Shown: piece by piece, positions 44,994 through 54,963 of the stretch
Layout: every line of letters begins with the position of its first letter
How positions within the stretch are numbered: the first letter of the stretch is position 1
NCBI RefSeq assembly: GCF_001238275.1
Contig: NZ_LGTB01000013.1
Location: 1 to 64,000, forward strand
Source: Bradyrhizobium viridifuturi
Lineage (GTDB): Bacteria; Pseudomonadota; Alphaproteobacteria; Rhizobiales; Xanthobacteraceae
Direction of reading: 5' to 3'
DNA: 64,000 nt
Program-made: the position numbers and the translations under genes
Notes under the pieces: model-generated
The model's database searches: none
What the model was told of the DNA's origin: nothing
Seen by the model: only the letters and a program-made list of their open reading frames with translations

Positions 44994-45998
44994 ATGATAA
45001 AGAACAATGGCGACGCGGGACGTCCGCGCGCAACGGGAGAAACGCTGGAGATCCGCCGCGCAACACTCAACAGCGCTGCGGCCGTCATCCTTGCGCTCGG
45101 CATGGCCGGCGCGGCTCGCGCCGAAACCGCTCCGGTCGGCGTTCCCGACAAAAGTTTTCCGGAGAGCGTAACCTCGACCTCCGACGGCACGCTTTATGTC
45201 GGCAGCTTCAATCATGGCGGGGTGACCAAGGTCTCGGGCGGCAAGGCCGAGCAATTGGTCAGGCCTGGCGCCGGCGACAGCCGCTCGACGCTGGGCGTGC
45301 TCGCCGACGAGAAGAGCGGCACGCTGTATGTCTGCTCCAACGACATCAGCGCGATGGGCGTCGCGGGGCCGAGCGACACCAAGGGCGCATGGCTGAAGAC
45401 CTTCGACCTCAAGAGCGGCGCGCCGAAGGGCAGCTTCGCCCTGAGCGATCCGAAATCGTTCTGCAACGACATCGTGGTCGGCGCCGACGGCACGGCTTAT
45501 GTCAGCGATTCCTTCGCGCCGTTCGTCTACAGCCTGAAGCCCGGCGGCACCGCGCTTTCGACCTTCGCGACCGATCCGCAGCTCGCGCCCGCCAAGGACG
45601 GGGTCGGGCTCGACGGCATTGCGATCGGCGCCGACGGCAATCTCTATGTCACGACCTTCATTCCAGCCAAGCTGTTCAAGATCGAGATGAAGGACGGCAA
45701 GGCCGGTGCCGTGACCGAGCTGAAGCCGTCGCGGCCACTCGACCACGCCGACGCGCTGCGCGCCCATGGCAGCGGTCTCCTGCTGATCGAGGGCAATGGC
45801 AAGCTCGACAAGGTCACGGTGAAGGGCAGCGAGGCCACGATCGACACCATCAAGGATGGTCTGGCCGAGCCGGTCTCGGTGACCCAGGTCGGTGATGTCG
45901 GCTGGGTCGCCGAGGGCAAACTGTCCTACGTGATCGGCGATAACAAAGGCAAGGATCCGGGCCCGTTCAAGCTGACGCCGGTCGCGCTGCCGAAGTAG
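44994..45998 (+). CDS. Exported SMP-30/NHL-like beta-propeller protein
   Basis: A 334-residue protein with a signal peptide after a charged N-terminal stretch, cleavage near ARA about residue 43. The rest has repeated G-[TN]-[LA]-Y-V units (DGTLYVGSF, SGTLYVCSN, DGTAYVSDS, DGNLYVTTF), typical of six-bladed propellers such as gluconolactonase-like proteins. Metal or catalytic residues cannot be assigned with certainty. Function unknown. Confidence 0.75.
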   Translation: MIKNNGDAGRPRATGETLEIRRATLNSAAAVILALGMAGAARAETAPVGVPDKSFPESVTSTSDGTLYVGSFNHGGVTKVSGGKAEQLVRPGAGDSRSTLGVLADEKSGTLYVCSNDISAMGVAGPSDTKGAWLKTFDLKSGAPKGSFALSDPKSFCNDIVVGADGTAYVSDSFAPFVYSLKPGGTALSTFATDPQLAPAKDGVGLDGIAIGADGNLYVTTFIPAKLFKIEMKDGKAGAVTELKPSRPLDHADALRAHGSGLLLIEGNGKLDKVTVKGSEATIDTIKDGLAEPVSVTQVGDVGWVAEGKLSYVIGDNKGKDPGPFKLTPVALPK

Positions 45999-46020
45999 GG
46001 AGCCGGATACATCCAGCCTC

Positions 46021-46141
46021 GTCATTGCGAGGAGCGATAGCGACGAAGCAACCCATCTCGCCGCATATGCGGTAGCGATGGATTGCTTCACGGAGCCTGT
46101 CATCGGGCGCGCATTCGCGCGACCCGTTGGCTCGCAATGAC
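46021..46141. repeat. Dispersed intergenic repeat, long form, reversed
   Basis: The same element as at 38425-38544 but in opposite orientation, about 121 bp, with a few substitutions. It lies between the convergent propeller and rhodanese genes. Confidence 0.85.
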
Positions 46142-46181
46142 GGGGATAGGCCGCGGCGCATGAGCCGGGCCACACGGTTGC

Positions 46182-47414
46182 TCAGATCACGTAAAACCCG
46201 TGCGTGCCGTCGTGGCGAAGCTGGTCGACGAGGCCGTACTCCCAATCGAGATAGGCCTGCATCGCCCGTTCCGCGACATCGGTGCCCTCATAGGGACGCC
46301 GGTAGCGGTGCGCGGGGTCGGGCCTCGGCACGACGCGCGGCGGTCCGACTTCCAGCGGTCCATCATAGCCGCCTTCGAGCACGTACACCTCCCAGCCCAT
46401 CTGCGCGAGCCAGGACGCCGTCATGTCGGCGCGGATGCGTCTGTCGTCGGTCAGCACGATACGCGCGCCGCGCACCGGCGCGGCCATGTCGATCTCCTGC
46501 ACCAGTTGGCCGCCGGCATAACGCCGGAAGCCGGCGAGGTGACCGGCGGTATATTCCTCGGCATCGCGCACGTCGAAGCGATACAGCGTACGCCGTGCGT
46601 CGCCTTCCAGTGCGGCGAGATCGGCCGCGCCGATGTGACGGACGCCGGCCCGATAGGCGACGTCGCGCGCATTGTCGGCGGCGCCTTCGAACGGCCCGAC
46701 ATCGCCGCGCTTGCCGGCTCCGTGCTCAAGATCGTGTTTCGCCAGCGTCCAGCCGATCGTGCCGTTGCGCAGCGCCCTCACCTTGTTCGGCAGCCCGGCA
46801 TTGATCAGCGACTGCGTGCCGATGATCGAACGGGTCCGGCCCGCGCAGTTGACGATGATCGTGGTGCCGGGATCGGGCGCCGCGCCGCCGGCGCGCAGCA
46901 CCAGCTCGGCGCCGGGCACGCTGACCGAGCCCGGGATGTTCATGGTGGCATACTCGTCGAAGCGGCGGACATCGAGGATCGCGATGTTGGCCTTGTCCAA
47001 GATCAGCGCGGCGACTTCGTCGGCGCTGAGCGAAGGCGTATGGCGCCGCGCCTCGACCAACTCGCCGAACGCCTTGGCGTAGGAATTGACGTCCTCGAAG
47101 ACCTCGTAGCCGGCTGCCTTCCAGGCCTCGAGGCCGCCGGCGAGCGAGGCGATGTTGTCATAACCCAGCGCCCGCAACTGGTCGGCCACGGCGGCGACCA
47201 GTCCCTCGCCATTGTCATAGAGCACGATCGGCGCGTCCTTGCGCGGCAGGCGCAACTCGGCTTCGAGCACGATCCGCCCGGCCGCCATGTTGGCGGCGAA
47301 CAGCGGATGCCCGGTGGCGAATTCCGCCTCGTGTCTGACGTCGAGCAGCGCGATCTCCCGGCGCAGCAAAAGCGCTGCACGGACGTCCTGGGGGGTGACG
47401 GAAGAAACTGTCAT
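46182..47414 (-). CDS. Three-domain rhodanese-related sulfurtransferase
   Basis: A 410-residue protein with three rhodanese-like domains at about 5-105, 128-235 and 262-360. Only the middle domain has the active-site cysteine, in VNCAGRTRS near residue 190. The first has VLYDNGEG and the third VLTDDRRI at that place. The protein is likely cytoplasmic and may move sulfane sulfur through the middle domain, with the outer domains structural or binding partners. It is a single gene between the repeat and glgC. Confidence 0.82.
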   Translation of the reverse strand: MTVSSVTPQDVRAALLLRREIALLDVRHEAEFATGHPLFAANMAAGRIVLEAELRLPRKDAPIVLYDNGEGLVAAVADQLRALGYDNIASLAGGLEAWKAAGYEVFEDVNSYAKAFGELVEARRHTPSLSADEVAALILDKANIAILDVRRFDEYATMNIPGSVSVPGAELVLRAGGAAPDPGTTIIVNCAGRTRSIIGTQSLINAGLPNKVRALRNGTIGWTLAKHDLEHGAGKRGDVGPFEGAADNARDVAYRAGVRHIGAADLAALEGDARRTLYRFDVRDAEEYTAGHLAGFRRYAGGQLVQEIDMAAPVRGARIVLTDDRRIRADMTASWLAQMGWEVYVLEGGYDGPLEVGPPRVVPRPDPAHRYRRPYEGTDVAERAMQAYLDWEYGLVDQLRHDGTHGFYVI

Positions 47415-47661
47415 GAGGGGGCTGGCCTGGGCGGGAAAATGCGCAGGCCTGCTCTAGGCCGAAATCGCGCGACGTCAATAGGCTTAACCAGCCCGCAACC
47501 CCGATCTTCACGAGAGAGGGGTACGGGAACGAAAACCCGCCATCCCGCTTTGCCCAACCGGGACGCGCTTGCTACGTTCCAATCGGCCCCGTTGGCGCCC
47601 GATCAGGCCTTCCGGACAAGAGAAGGTAGCGGGGCCGGCCTGAAGTTCTGGGAGGATGACC

Positions 47662-48924
47662 ATGAGATCAGTCGGAAATGAACCATTGTCGCGTCACGCC
47701 CTCGCTTTCGTGCTGGCCGGCGGACGCGGCAGCAGACTTCAGGAGCTCACCGACAAGCGCGCCAAGCCTGCGGTGTATTTCGGCGGCAAGTCACGCATCA
47801 TCGATTTCGCGCTCTCCAATGCGGTGAATTCCGGCATCCGCCGCATCGCGGTGGCGACCCAGTACAAGGCGCACAGCCTGATCCGGCATCTGCAAGGCGG
47901 CTGGAACTTCTTCCGTCCGGAACGAAACGAGAGTTTCGACATCCTGCCAGCCAGCCAGCGCGTGTCTGAGACGATGTGGTATGTCGGCACGGCGGATGCG
48001 GTCTACCAGAACATCGACATCCTCGAGGCTCACGGCACCAAGTACATCCTGGTGCTCGCCGGCGACCACGTCTACAAGATGGACTATGAGATCATGCTGA
48101 AGCAGCATGTCGAAAGCGGCGCCGACGTTACCGTCGGCTGCCTCGAGATGCCGCGGGCGGAATCGAGCGGCTTCGGTGTCATGCATATCGACGAGCACGG
48201 CGTGATCCAGTCTTTCCTGGAGAAGCCCGCCGATCCGCCACCGATGCCGGGCAAGCCCGACAAGTCGCTGGCCAGCATGGGCATCTATGTCTTCAATTCG
48301 GAATTCCTGTACGACGAATTGCGCCGCGATGCCGCCGACTCGAACTCGGCCCACGATTTCGGCAAGGACATCATCCCCTATATCGTCAAGCACGGCCGCG
48401 CAGTGGCGCATCAATTCAACGATTCCTGCGTCCGCTCCGGCGACGATCCCCGTTCCTACTGGCGCGATGCCGGCACCGTCGATGCCTATTGGGGCGCCAA
48501 CATCGACCTGACCGACGTGGTGCCCGAGCTCGACCTCTACGATCGGTCATGGCCGATCTGGACCTATGCCGAGATCACGCCGCCGGCGAAGTTCGTCCAT
48601 GACGAGGATGGACGACGCGGCCAGGCGGTAACCTCGCTGGTCTCGGGTGCCTGCATCATCTCGGGTGCATCGCTGCGGCGGTCGCTGCTGTTCACCGGCG
48701 TACACGTCAATTCCTACGCCAATGTCGAGAACGCGGTGATCATGCCCTATGTCAATGTCGGCCGCGGCGCACGGCTCAGGAACGTGGTGATCGATCGCGG
48801 CGTGCGGATACCGGAAGGGCTCGTGGTCGGCGAGGATCCCGAATTCGACGGCAAGCGCTTCCGTACCACCGAGAACGGGATCACGCTAATCACGCAATCG
48901 ATGATCGACAGGCTCGGGACATGA
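47662..48924 (+). CDS. glgC: Glucose-1-phosphate adenylyltransferase GlgC
   Basis: A 420-residue enzyme that makes ADP-glucose for glycogen. The N-terminal nucleotide motif is [21 protein letters not shown] (quoted in part: AGGRGSRL), and a C-terminal left-handed beta-helix begins near residue 300. The start at 47662 (MRSVGN) has GGGAGG at 6 bp; ATG 47656 is too close to it. It overlaps glgA by 4 bp. Confidence 0.96.
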   Translation: MRSVGNEPLSRHALAFVLAGGRGSRLQELTDKRAKPAVYFGGKSRIIDFALSNAVNSGIRRIAVATQYKAHSLIRHLQGGWNFFRPERNESFDILPASQRVSETMWYVGTADAVYQNIDILEAHGTKYILVLAGDHVYKMDYEIMLKQHVESGADVTVGCLEMPRAESSGFGVMHIDEHGVIQSFLEKPADPPPMPGKPDKSLASMGIYVFNSEFLYDELRRDAADSNSAHDFGKDIIPYIVKHGRAVAHQFNDSCVRSGDDPRSYWRDAGTVDAYWGANIDLTDVVPELDLYDRSWPIWTYAEITPPAKFVHDEDGRRGQAVTSLVSGACIISGASLRRSLLFTGVHVNSYANVENAVIMPYVNVGRGARLRNVVIDRGVRIPEGLVVGEDPEFDGKRFRTTENGITLITQSMIDRLGT

Positions 48925-50372
48925 CGCCCATCCGCGTCCTCGCGGTCGCCTCGGAAGTCTACCCGATCGTCAAGACCGGCGGCCTCGCCGATGTGGTCGG
49001 CGCGCTGCCGGCCGCGCTGCAACAGCACGGCGTCACGACGCGGACGCTGGTACCCGGATATCCTGCCGTGCTCAACGCGCTGGCCTCGGCGGAAACGCTG
49101 CTGCACTGGGGCGAGTTCTATGGCGGGCCGGTCCGCGTGCTCGGCGGCACCCATGACGGCCTCGATCTCTATGCGCTCGACGCGCCGCATCTCTATACGC
49201 GGCCCGGCAATCCCTATGTGGGCCCCGAGGGACGCGACTGGCCCGACAACGGCATCCGCTTTGCGGCGCTGTCACGGATGGCGGCCGAAATTGGCCGCGG
49301 TGCAATCGCCTCCTTCGTCCCCGACGTCGTGCATGCGCATGACTGGCAGGCTGGCCTCGCGCCGGCCTACCTGCACTATGGCGGGCAGCCGCGGCCGGGC
49401 ACGGTGATGACCGTGCACAACCTCGCCTATCAGGGCCAGTTCTCGCCGGACATGCTCGCGACCTTCGGTCTGCCCGGCGAGGCCTACTCGCTTAACGGCG
49501 TCGAATATTACGGCACCATCAGCTTGCTCAAGGCCGGCTTGCAATTCGCCGACCGTATCACCACGGTGTCGCCGACCTATGCGCAGGAGATCCAGAGCGA
49601 CGAAGGCGGCATGGGGCTCGGCGGCCTGCTGCGCGAACGCGCCGACGTGCTGAGCGGCATCCTCAACGGCATCGACATCGAGGTGTGGAATCCCGCCACA
49701 GATCCCGCGATCGCCGCGCGCTTCAGCGCCGAGCAGATCGCGGCGCGCGCCGCCAACAAAGCGGCGTTGCAGCGGCGCTTCGGGCTCGATCCCGCATCGG
49801 ACGCGATGCTGCTCGGCGTCATCAGCCGGCTGTCATGGCAGAAGGGCCTCGACCTGCTGCTCGAGAGCATTCCGACCTTGCTTGGCGAAGGCATCCAGCT
49901 TGCGCTGCTCGGCAGTGGCGATCACGATCTGCAGGATCGCTACGCCGCGCTGGCGCGCGACAATCCCGGACGGATCGCAGTCGTGATCGGCTACGACGAG
50001 GCGCTGGCGCACCTGATCCAGGCCGGCTCCGATGCGCTCGCGGTGCCGTCGCGGTTCGAGCCATGCGGCCTCACCCAGCTCTGCGCGCTGCGTTACGGCG
50101 CGGTCCCTGTTGTCGCCAATGTCGGTGGCCTTGCCGACACCGTACTCGGCTTCGACGAAGCCGCGGTCACCGGCAGTGCCGCAACCGGCATCAAGTTCGC
50201 GCCCGTCACCGCGGAGGCGCTCGCCCATGGCTTGCGCACAGCGAACTTGCTGTTCAACGACAAGGTGACCTGGCGCCGGCTGCAGCTCGCCGGCATGGCC
50301 ACCGACGTCTCCTGGCACAATCGCGCCGGCCGCTACGCTGCGCTCTATCGCGAGCTCGCCGCCAGAGCATGA
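48921..50372 (+). CDS. glgA: Glycogen synthase GlgA
   Basis: A 483-residue GT5 glycosyltransferase that extends alpha-1,4-glucan from ADP-glucose. The ADP-glucose-binding motif VKTGGLADV lies at 17-25, and [17 protein letters not shown] near residue 378 is the C-terminal GT-B motif. It is coupled to glgC by an ATGA overlap. The last residues and stop codon are supplied by the repeat at 50365-50432. Confidence 0.96.
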   Translation: MTPIRVLAVASEVYPIVKTGGLADVVGALPAALQQHGVTTRTLVPGYPAVLNALASAETLLHWGEFYGGPVRVLGGTHDGLDLYALDAPHLYTRPGNPYVGPEGRDWPDNGIRFAALSRMAAEIGRGAIASFVPDVVHAHDWQAGLAPAYLHYGGQPRPGTVMTVHNLAYQGQFSPDMLATFGLPGEAYSLNGVEYYGTISLLKAGLQFADRITTVSPTYAQEIQSDEGGMGLGGLLRERADVLSGILNGIDIEVWNPATDPAIAARFSAEQIAARAANKAALQRRFGLDPASDAMLLGVISRLSWQKGLDLLLESIPTLLGEGIQLALLGSGDHDLQDRYAALARDNPGRIAVVIGYDEALAHLIQAGSDALAVPSRFEPCGLTQLCALRYGAVPVVANVGGLADTVLGFDEAAVTGSAATGIKFAPVTAEALAHGLRTANLLFNDKVTWRRLQLAGMATDVSWHNRAGRYAALYRELAARA

Positions 50373-50432
50373 TCCGGAAAAGTGCGAAGCGGTTTTCCCT
50401 CGCGACAAAGCGTTTGCGCGGAGATCATGCTC
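50365..50432. repeat. Palindromic element overlapping the glgA stop
   Basis: gagcatgatc (50365-50374) and gatcatgctc (50423-50432) are exact reverse complements, with inner ggaaaa/ttttcc arms at 50376-50381 and 50393-50398. The wording resembles a dispersed repeat of Bradyrhizobium-type genomes. It may also end glg transcription. Confidence 0.75.
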
Positions 50433-50456
50433 ACAAGGTGAGCAGGTAAAGCCTGC

Positions 50457-50774
50457 TCAGTTCAACAGATCGCAGGACGCGATGCGGTTGATATCGGCGA
50501 GGCGTCGATCGGGATTGCCCTTGAGATCAAGGCTCGCGACGAGATCGAGCAGCCGGCCATAGGCGCGGTCGGCGACCGCAACGGGCAGCGGCTCCTCGTC
50601 AAAGGTTTCGACGTAATTGCCGACGAGACCGCTGAGCAGCCGGCAAACGCCGCGTTGCTCGGGGTCGTCCTTGCTCAAGGTCTCGAGTTTTTGCTGGAAG
50701 GTCCTGAAGGTCCGCAAGCCGTGCGGCTGCTGCGAAAGCCAAGTATGTAAGTCAGGATTTTGCAAATCGGTCAT
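50457..50774 (-). CDS. Small hypothetical protein
   Basis: A 105-residue cytoplasmic protein with no recognised domain or signal. It is mostly helical in character, with QQPHGLRTFRTFQQKLETL near the start and one Cys at each end region. GAGG precedes the ATG at 5 bp, which supports it as a real gene. It converges with glgA. Confidence 0.6.
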   Translation of the reverse strand: MTDLQNPDLHTWLSQQPHGLRTFRTFQQKLETLSKDDPEQRGVCRLLSGLVGNYVETFDEEPLPVAVADRAYGRLLDLVASLDLKGNPDRRLADINRIASCDLLN

Positions 50775-50915
50775 ATCAGCCTCTTCAACATGGAGAAGAA
50801 GCTACCGGCTTATACAGCCGATCATGGTTCCGCGCCATCGCGATTTTTGCATGCATCCCCTGCCGGGCCGCGTCATCGGATTGGCACGCAGCATCGCTAG
50901 GGTATGTCGGTTTGA

Positions 50916-52048
50916 TCAGAGCCGCGCGAGTGCCGGCAGAATCCTGTAGCGCGCGATCTCGTGCGGATAGTCACCGCGATTGGCGAGTAACACGATGCCG
51001 AACCTGCGCGCAGGCACCAGGCCGATATAGGCCGAGGCATTGTTGAGGCCGCCGGGCTTGTCGATGACGGTGACGCCGTCGAGCCGCACATGCTCCCATG
51101 CCATCCCCTGCCCGAACTTCGCGTCGACGCGAAAGCTCTCGCGCATGGTCATCTGCAATGCCGCGCGCAATTGCGGATCGATCACCCCGCCGTCGAGACA
51201 GGCACGCAGCAGGATGCCGAGATCGCGCGCCGACGAGAACATCTGGCCGGTGCCCGGAAAATCGTAATAGCTCTGCTGATTGCCAGGCGGACCGATCGGG
51301 ATGCCTGATGGGAGTAACCCTGGACCATGCGTTGCATGATCTCCGGCAGCATCGCCGCGCGATTGTCCTCGCCGCGATCCGGAATGAACGTCGACGTCAT
51401 GCCCAGCGGCTTGAGGATGCGGCTCTCGATCAAGGTCGCGATCGGCATGCGATAGCGCCGTTCCAGCACCAGCTGCAGCAAGACATAGCCGGCATGGCTG
51501 TAGATGCGTTGCCTGCCCGGCTGCACGTCTGCCGGCGGCGTCCACGCATTGAGCATCGCGATGAACTGATCGCGGCTGAAGGTCTCGTTCGGCCAGGGCG
51601 GATGATCGGTCGGCAGCAGCAGCCCGGATGTATGGTTGACGAGCTCGCCGACGGTGACGTGGCTGATATAGTCGCCGTGCAACTCGGGCAGAACCTTGCC
51701 GACGGGATCGTCGAGCCGCAATTCACCGCGCTCGGTGCCGAGCGCCACCAGCGCCGCCTCGAACAGCTTGCGCAACGAGGCGAGGTTGAACAGCGTGTCC
51801 GAGGTGATCGGGCGCTTCGCCGCGGCGTCGGCGAAACCGTAGTTGAACAAGGTGACCCGGCCGCCGGCATAGACCGCGGCGGCGAGGCCGCCCGGATCTG
51901 CTGCGGTTGCGGTCGGCGCGAGCTCCGCCTCGACGATGTCCCTGATCTGCGCATCCATGTCGGAATCCGCGCGCGCGCCTGGAAGTGCATTTGCTGCGAC
52001 GGCAAGCACGATGGCCGCGATCCGGACGGGGAGCCACTGTTTCATCAA
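50916..52048 (-). pseudogene. Beta-lactamase-family serine hydrolase, interrupted by a 1-bp deletion
   Basis: The 5' part (52048 to about 51311) has a signal peptide, SLRK (91-94) as the S-x-x-K site and YSHAGY as the tyrosine motif; the 3' part continues in another frame to 50916 with SGIPIGPPGNQQ through KPGGLNNASAYIG. Adding one C to the run at 51310-51312 joins them as QGYSPSGIPIG. Full length would be about 377 residues. It is a different protein from the hydrolase at 43431. The break may be a sequencing error. Confidence 0.82.
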
Positions 52049-52218
52049 GGGCGAAATCGGAACGATGTTGCGACGGCAGGCTGATCTGTTCAGCCACCGC
52101 GAGATGGCGACATCGCGATCTTAAGCGACGGAACCTAGTCGTCCGCGTTCACGATTGCGCGCATTTCACCGTTACCTGTCCAGGCTGGGAAGGGGCGGCC
52201 CGATCGCTGTTCCGGCGG

Positions 52219-52383
52219 TCACTGCCGGAAACCGCGATCGCGACCGCCCTCCCACTCCAGCCACGGTGCGGGAACTGCAATGGAACTAAAAAAAGCGGGA
52301 TCTTTAAAAATGCAGGGAATGTGCTTGGACGGAAAGGCGATACCGGCGTCTGCCGGGCCGGCCGCCGATATGTCTGACTTCAT
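52219..52383 (-). CDS. Possible small protein with the same leader as the downstream-located synthase gene
   Basis: A 54-codon ORF (MKSDISAAGP... ending RGFRQ) with GGGAGCGGA just upstream of its ATG. Its leader at 52418-52464 is nearly the same as that before the synthase gene at 54788. No protein family is recognised. The gap 52049-52565 (517 bp) is otherwise non-coding to my reading, and includes a possible long hairpin around 52190-52260. Confidence 0.35.
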   Translation of the reverse strand: MKSDISAAGPADAGIAFPSKHIPCIFKDPAFFSSIAVPAPWLEWEGGRDRGFRQ

Positions 52384-52417
52384 CACATTCCGCTCCCAAC
52401 TGGGGACCGTTTCCTAG

Positions 52418-52464
52418 TAGCAACAATTCGTCAATCAACGGTTGCATAAGCCGATGGGATTCGA
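52418..52464 (-). repeat. Leader repeat, copy A
   Basis: 52418-52446 matches 54820-54848 at 26 of 29 positions, and the shared ggattcga lies 11 bp beyond in both copies. In both cases the element precedes a minus-strand start by 31-34 bp, so it looks like a duplicated promoter or operator region. It includes GCAAC/GTTGC inverted ends. Confidence 0.7.
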
Positions 52465-52565
52465 TTGACAAGACACGGTTGCCTGCGACGAATTGTCCGG
52501 TTCCAGGTTCCGAGTTCCAGGTTCTCGATGCCACCTGCGCGAGCGCGCGTCCCTGGATGCCGCTG

Positions 52566-54788
52566 CTAGTCCAGACCGAGATAGTAGCGCCACTCCGTTC
52601 CCATGTTGTCGTCGGTAACGAGAACCTGATCGGTTGTCCGCGACAGCAGGGTCGGACACTGCTCGATCATCTCGCCGTCGATGCGGAACTCGTTCATCAG
52701 CTCGTCGAGGAAATCACGGTCGGTCTTGTCGGCCGGATTGAACTGGCGCTTTCCGTCGATCGTGTAGGCCTCCAGGACCGCCCGCCAGCGTGCATAGTTC
52801 CAGTCAAGCGGAGCATTCGACGCCACCATGTGGTTGGTGAACCGCGCTCCATGGGCAAACACGGTGCATGCCGTCTTCTGCATCCGTCGCGACGACGTCG
52901 TGTTGTAGAACACGATGCCGCCGGGTTTGAGATGGCCGCTGACCAGTTCGAGAAACTCGACCGAGAGCAGATTCGTGGCATTGGCGCGGAAATTCCAGGT
53001 GGTATTGGAGATGACCGCATCGAACTGCCGTCCCGGGTGGCGACGCGACCAGCGGCGTCCGTCATCCGCGATGATAGTGACTTTGGGATGATGCAACAGC
53101 GATTGCACCTCGGGCCGCTCTGCGATCAATTCGGTGTAGCCCGGATTGATCTCGACGATGGTGAGCGATTCGACCGCCGGATTGTTCGCGATGACCTGTG
53201 CCCACGACCCGGATGCAAGCCCGATCATCAGCACGTCGCGCGGCGCCGGGTGAAACAGGCTGAGCGCATAAGCGCGGATGACACCGTTACGATCGGATTT
53301 CAGGCTGGTGTTGAAGCGTCCGTCATACATGCCGTTGCCGTAGACGACGCCGTCGGCGTCGACGGTAATCACGCCGCTCCGGTTCTCGACCACCCGGGCG
53401 AAGGCCTGACCGGAAGTCGTATGGGTCTGGAGGTTTTCGAACAGGTGTCGCGACAGCGGCGGCGCAATGAGCGTTCCGGCGCATAGAACGGCAACTGCGG
53501 TTGCCGCCGCCCTGGCCCGCGCGCCCGCCACGCTGGGGGACTTGTAGATCAGGAGCAGCGAGCACAGGGTGCCAATCCCGAGCAGCAACATGCTGATCTG
53601 CTGCAGACCGAGGTAATTCGTCAGGACGAAGCCGGTGACGACGGCGCCGGTGGCGCATCCGGCGATGTTCGCGCTGTAGAGCAGCGCGGTCTGCATGCCG
53701 GCGCGATCGTCCGCCGCGATGCCGAAATGCGAGAGGAACGGCAGCAGTGCGCCCCATTGCCGCGCGATCAGGTAGATCCCCGCGAGCACGATCAGGATGA
53801 ATCCGATTCCCATTCCCGCGGACTGGTTCGCCAGCGGCAGAAAGGCAGCGCCCGCAGCGTTGGCCAAGATCAAGCCCCTGGCGGCCTCCCCCATCGCATC
53901 CGCAGGCGAAAGCCGCGCGCAGACTTGCGCCGTGTTGTACGCACCGCCGGCAACGCCGGCCAAGAAGCCGCAGAGCACGAAGGCGAACGCCATCGAGCTC
54001 GACCCGGAGGCAAACGACACGGTCCGAAACAGAAAGATCTCGAAGGACAGCGAGACGAAACCGCCGACGGCGGCAAGCAGCATCACGAACGGCATTGAAA
54101 GGATCGGCGGCGCCGTTCGCGGGCGCTGCGCAACGATGCTCGCGTCGTTCGACTCCTTGCGGCGATAATGGGCGATGAACGCACCGGCAGCGACCGCGAC
54201 ATTGATCCCCGCCGCGATGTACACCGCCGCGTGCATCCCGAGATGAGGGAAGATCACGATCGCACAAAGCAGGCAGGCCGCCGAGGCCCCCAACGTGTTG
54301 ACATAATAGAGAAGGCCGACCGAATGGGCCGTCTGCCCCGACGTTCTCACGAGGTGCGAGACCAGGATCGGCAGCGTCGCGCCCATCAGAAGCGTCGGGA
54401 TCAGCACCAGCAACAAATTTATGGCGCCGATGGCCGGCAACGACCAGTCGAGCGCAAGGTCGCCGATCCATTCGAAGATCGCAAGCGACACGACGCCGAA
54501 CGCCGCGGTGAGCAATTCAATGATACCGAGCAGCAGCAAGGGCTGCACGGCGCGCCGCCGCGTGCTCCATCCGCCGGCAAGGCTGCCGAGCCCGAGGCCC
54601 AGCATGAACGCGGTCACGACGATAGTGACGGATTCCGTATTGACCCCGAAGATGCGGAACAGGCTTCGCTGCCAGGTGAGCTGGTAAACGAGCGCGGGAA
54701 TTCCGGAGAAGAAGAACAGGATCGGCAGGATCCGATGGCGCACAGCTGATGAGACCGAGCTTGCCGTCGACAGTTCAAGGGCAGTCAC
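52566..54788 (-). CDS. Membrane-fused spermidine-synthase-like protein
   Basis: A 740-residue protein. About residues 20-480 hold some 12-14 hydrophobic helices in an MFS-like arrangement; the C-terminal part is a SAM-binding Rossmann domain of spermidine-synthase type with VLMIGLASGSWAQ, TIVEINPGY and the DDGRRW segment. The start is GTG 54788, with GGGGGG at 6 bp; an earlier ATG at 54836 falls inside the leader repeat. Polyamine or other aminopropyl transfer is possible, but the substrate is not known. Confidence 0.82.
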   Translation of the reverse strand: MTALELSTASSVSSAVRHRILPILFFFSGIPALVYQLTWQRSLFRIFGVNTESVTIVVTAFMLGLGLGSLAGGWSTRRRAVQPLLLLGIIELLTAAFGVVSLAIFEWIGDLALDWSLPAIGAINLLLVLIPTLLMGATLPILVSHLVRTSGQTAHSVGLLYYVNTLGASAACLLCAIVIFPHLGMHAAVYIAAGINVAVAAGAFIAHYRRKESNDASIVAQRPRTAPPILSMPFVMLLAAVGGFVSLSFEIFLFRTVSFASGSSSMAFAFVLCGFLAGVAGGAYNTAQVCARLSPADAMGEAARGLILANAAGAAFLPLANQSAGMGIGFILIVLAGIYLIARQWGALLPFLSHFGIAADDRAGMQTALLYSANIAGCATGAVVTGFVLTNYLGLQQISMLLLGIGTLCSLLLIYKSPSVAGARARAAATAVAVLCAGTLIAPPLSRHLFENLQTHTTSGQAFARVVENRSGVITVDADGVVYGNGMYDGRFNTSLKSDRNGVIRAYALSLFHPAPRDVLMIGLASGSWAQVIANNPAVESLTIVEINPGYTELIAERPEVQSLLHHPKVTIIADDGRRWSRRHPGRQFDAVISNTTWNFRANATNLLSVEFLELVSGHLKPGGIVFYNTTSSRRMQKTACTVFAHGARFTNHMVASNAPLDWNYARWRAVLEAYTIDGKRQFNPADKTDRDFLDELMNEFRIDGEMIEQCPTLLSRTTDQVLVTDDNMGTEWRYYLGLD

Positions 54789-54819
54789 GTTTATCCCCCC
54801 AATTTCGGGAGATTTCTCA

Positions 54820-54866
54820 TAGCAACAATATGTCAATCGACGGTTGCAGCGCTCCCTCGGATTCGA
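54820..54866 (-). repeat. Leader repeat, copy B
   Basis: The second copy of the element described at 52418-52464, ending 31 bp before the GTG start of the membrane-fused synthase gene. Confidence 0.7.
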
Positions 54867-54963
54867 GCAACGGGAGCGGCGTTTCGGCCGAACGCTTCAA
54901 CGCGGACACGTTTTGGTCGCCGCGAGATACCATTGATTCAGCGATCGTTAACCAAGGCGACAA

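Noticed and set aside
52304..52534. A 76-codon minus-strand ORF over the leader repeat
   Set aside because: Its sequence follows the repeat and lacks a ribosome site; the overlapping 54-codon ORF is the better candidate.
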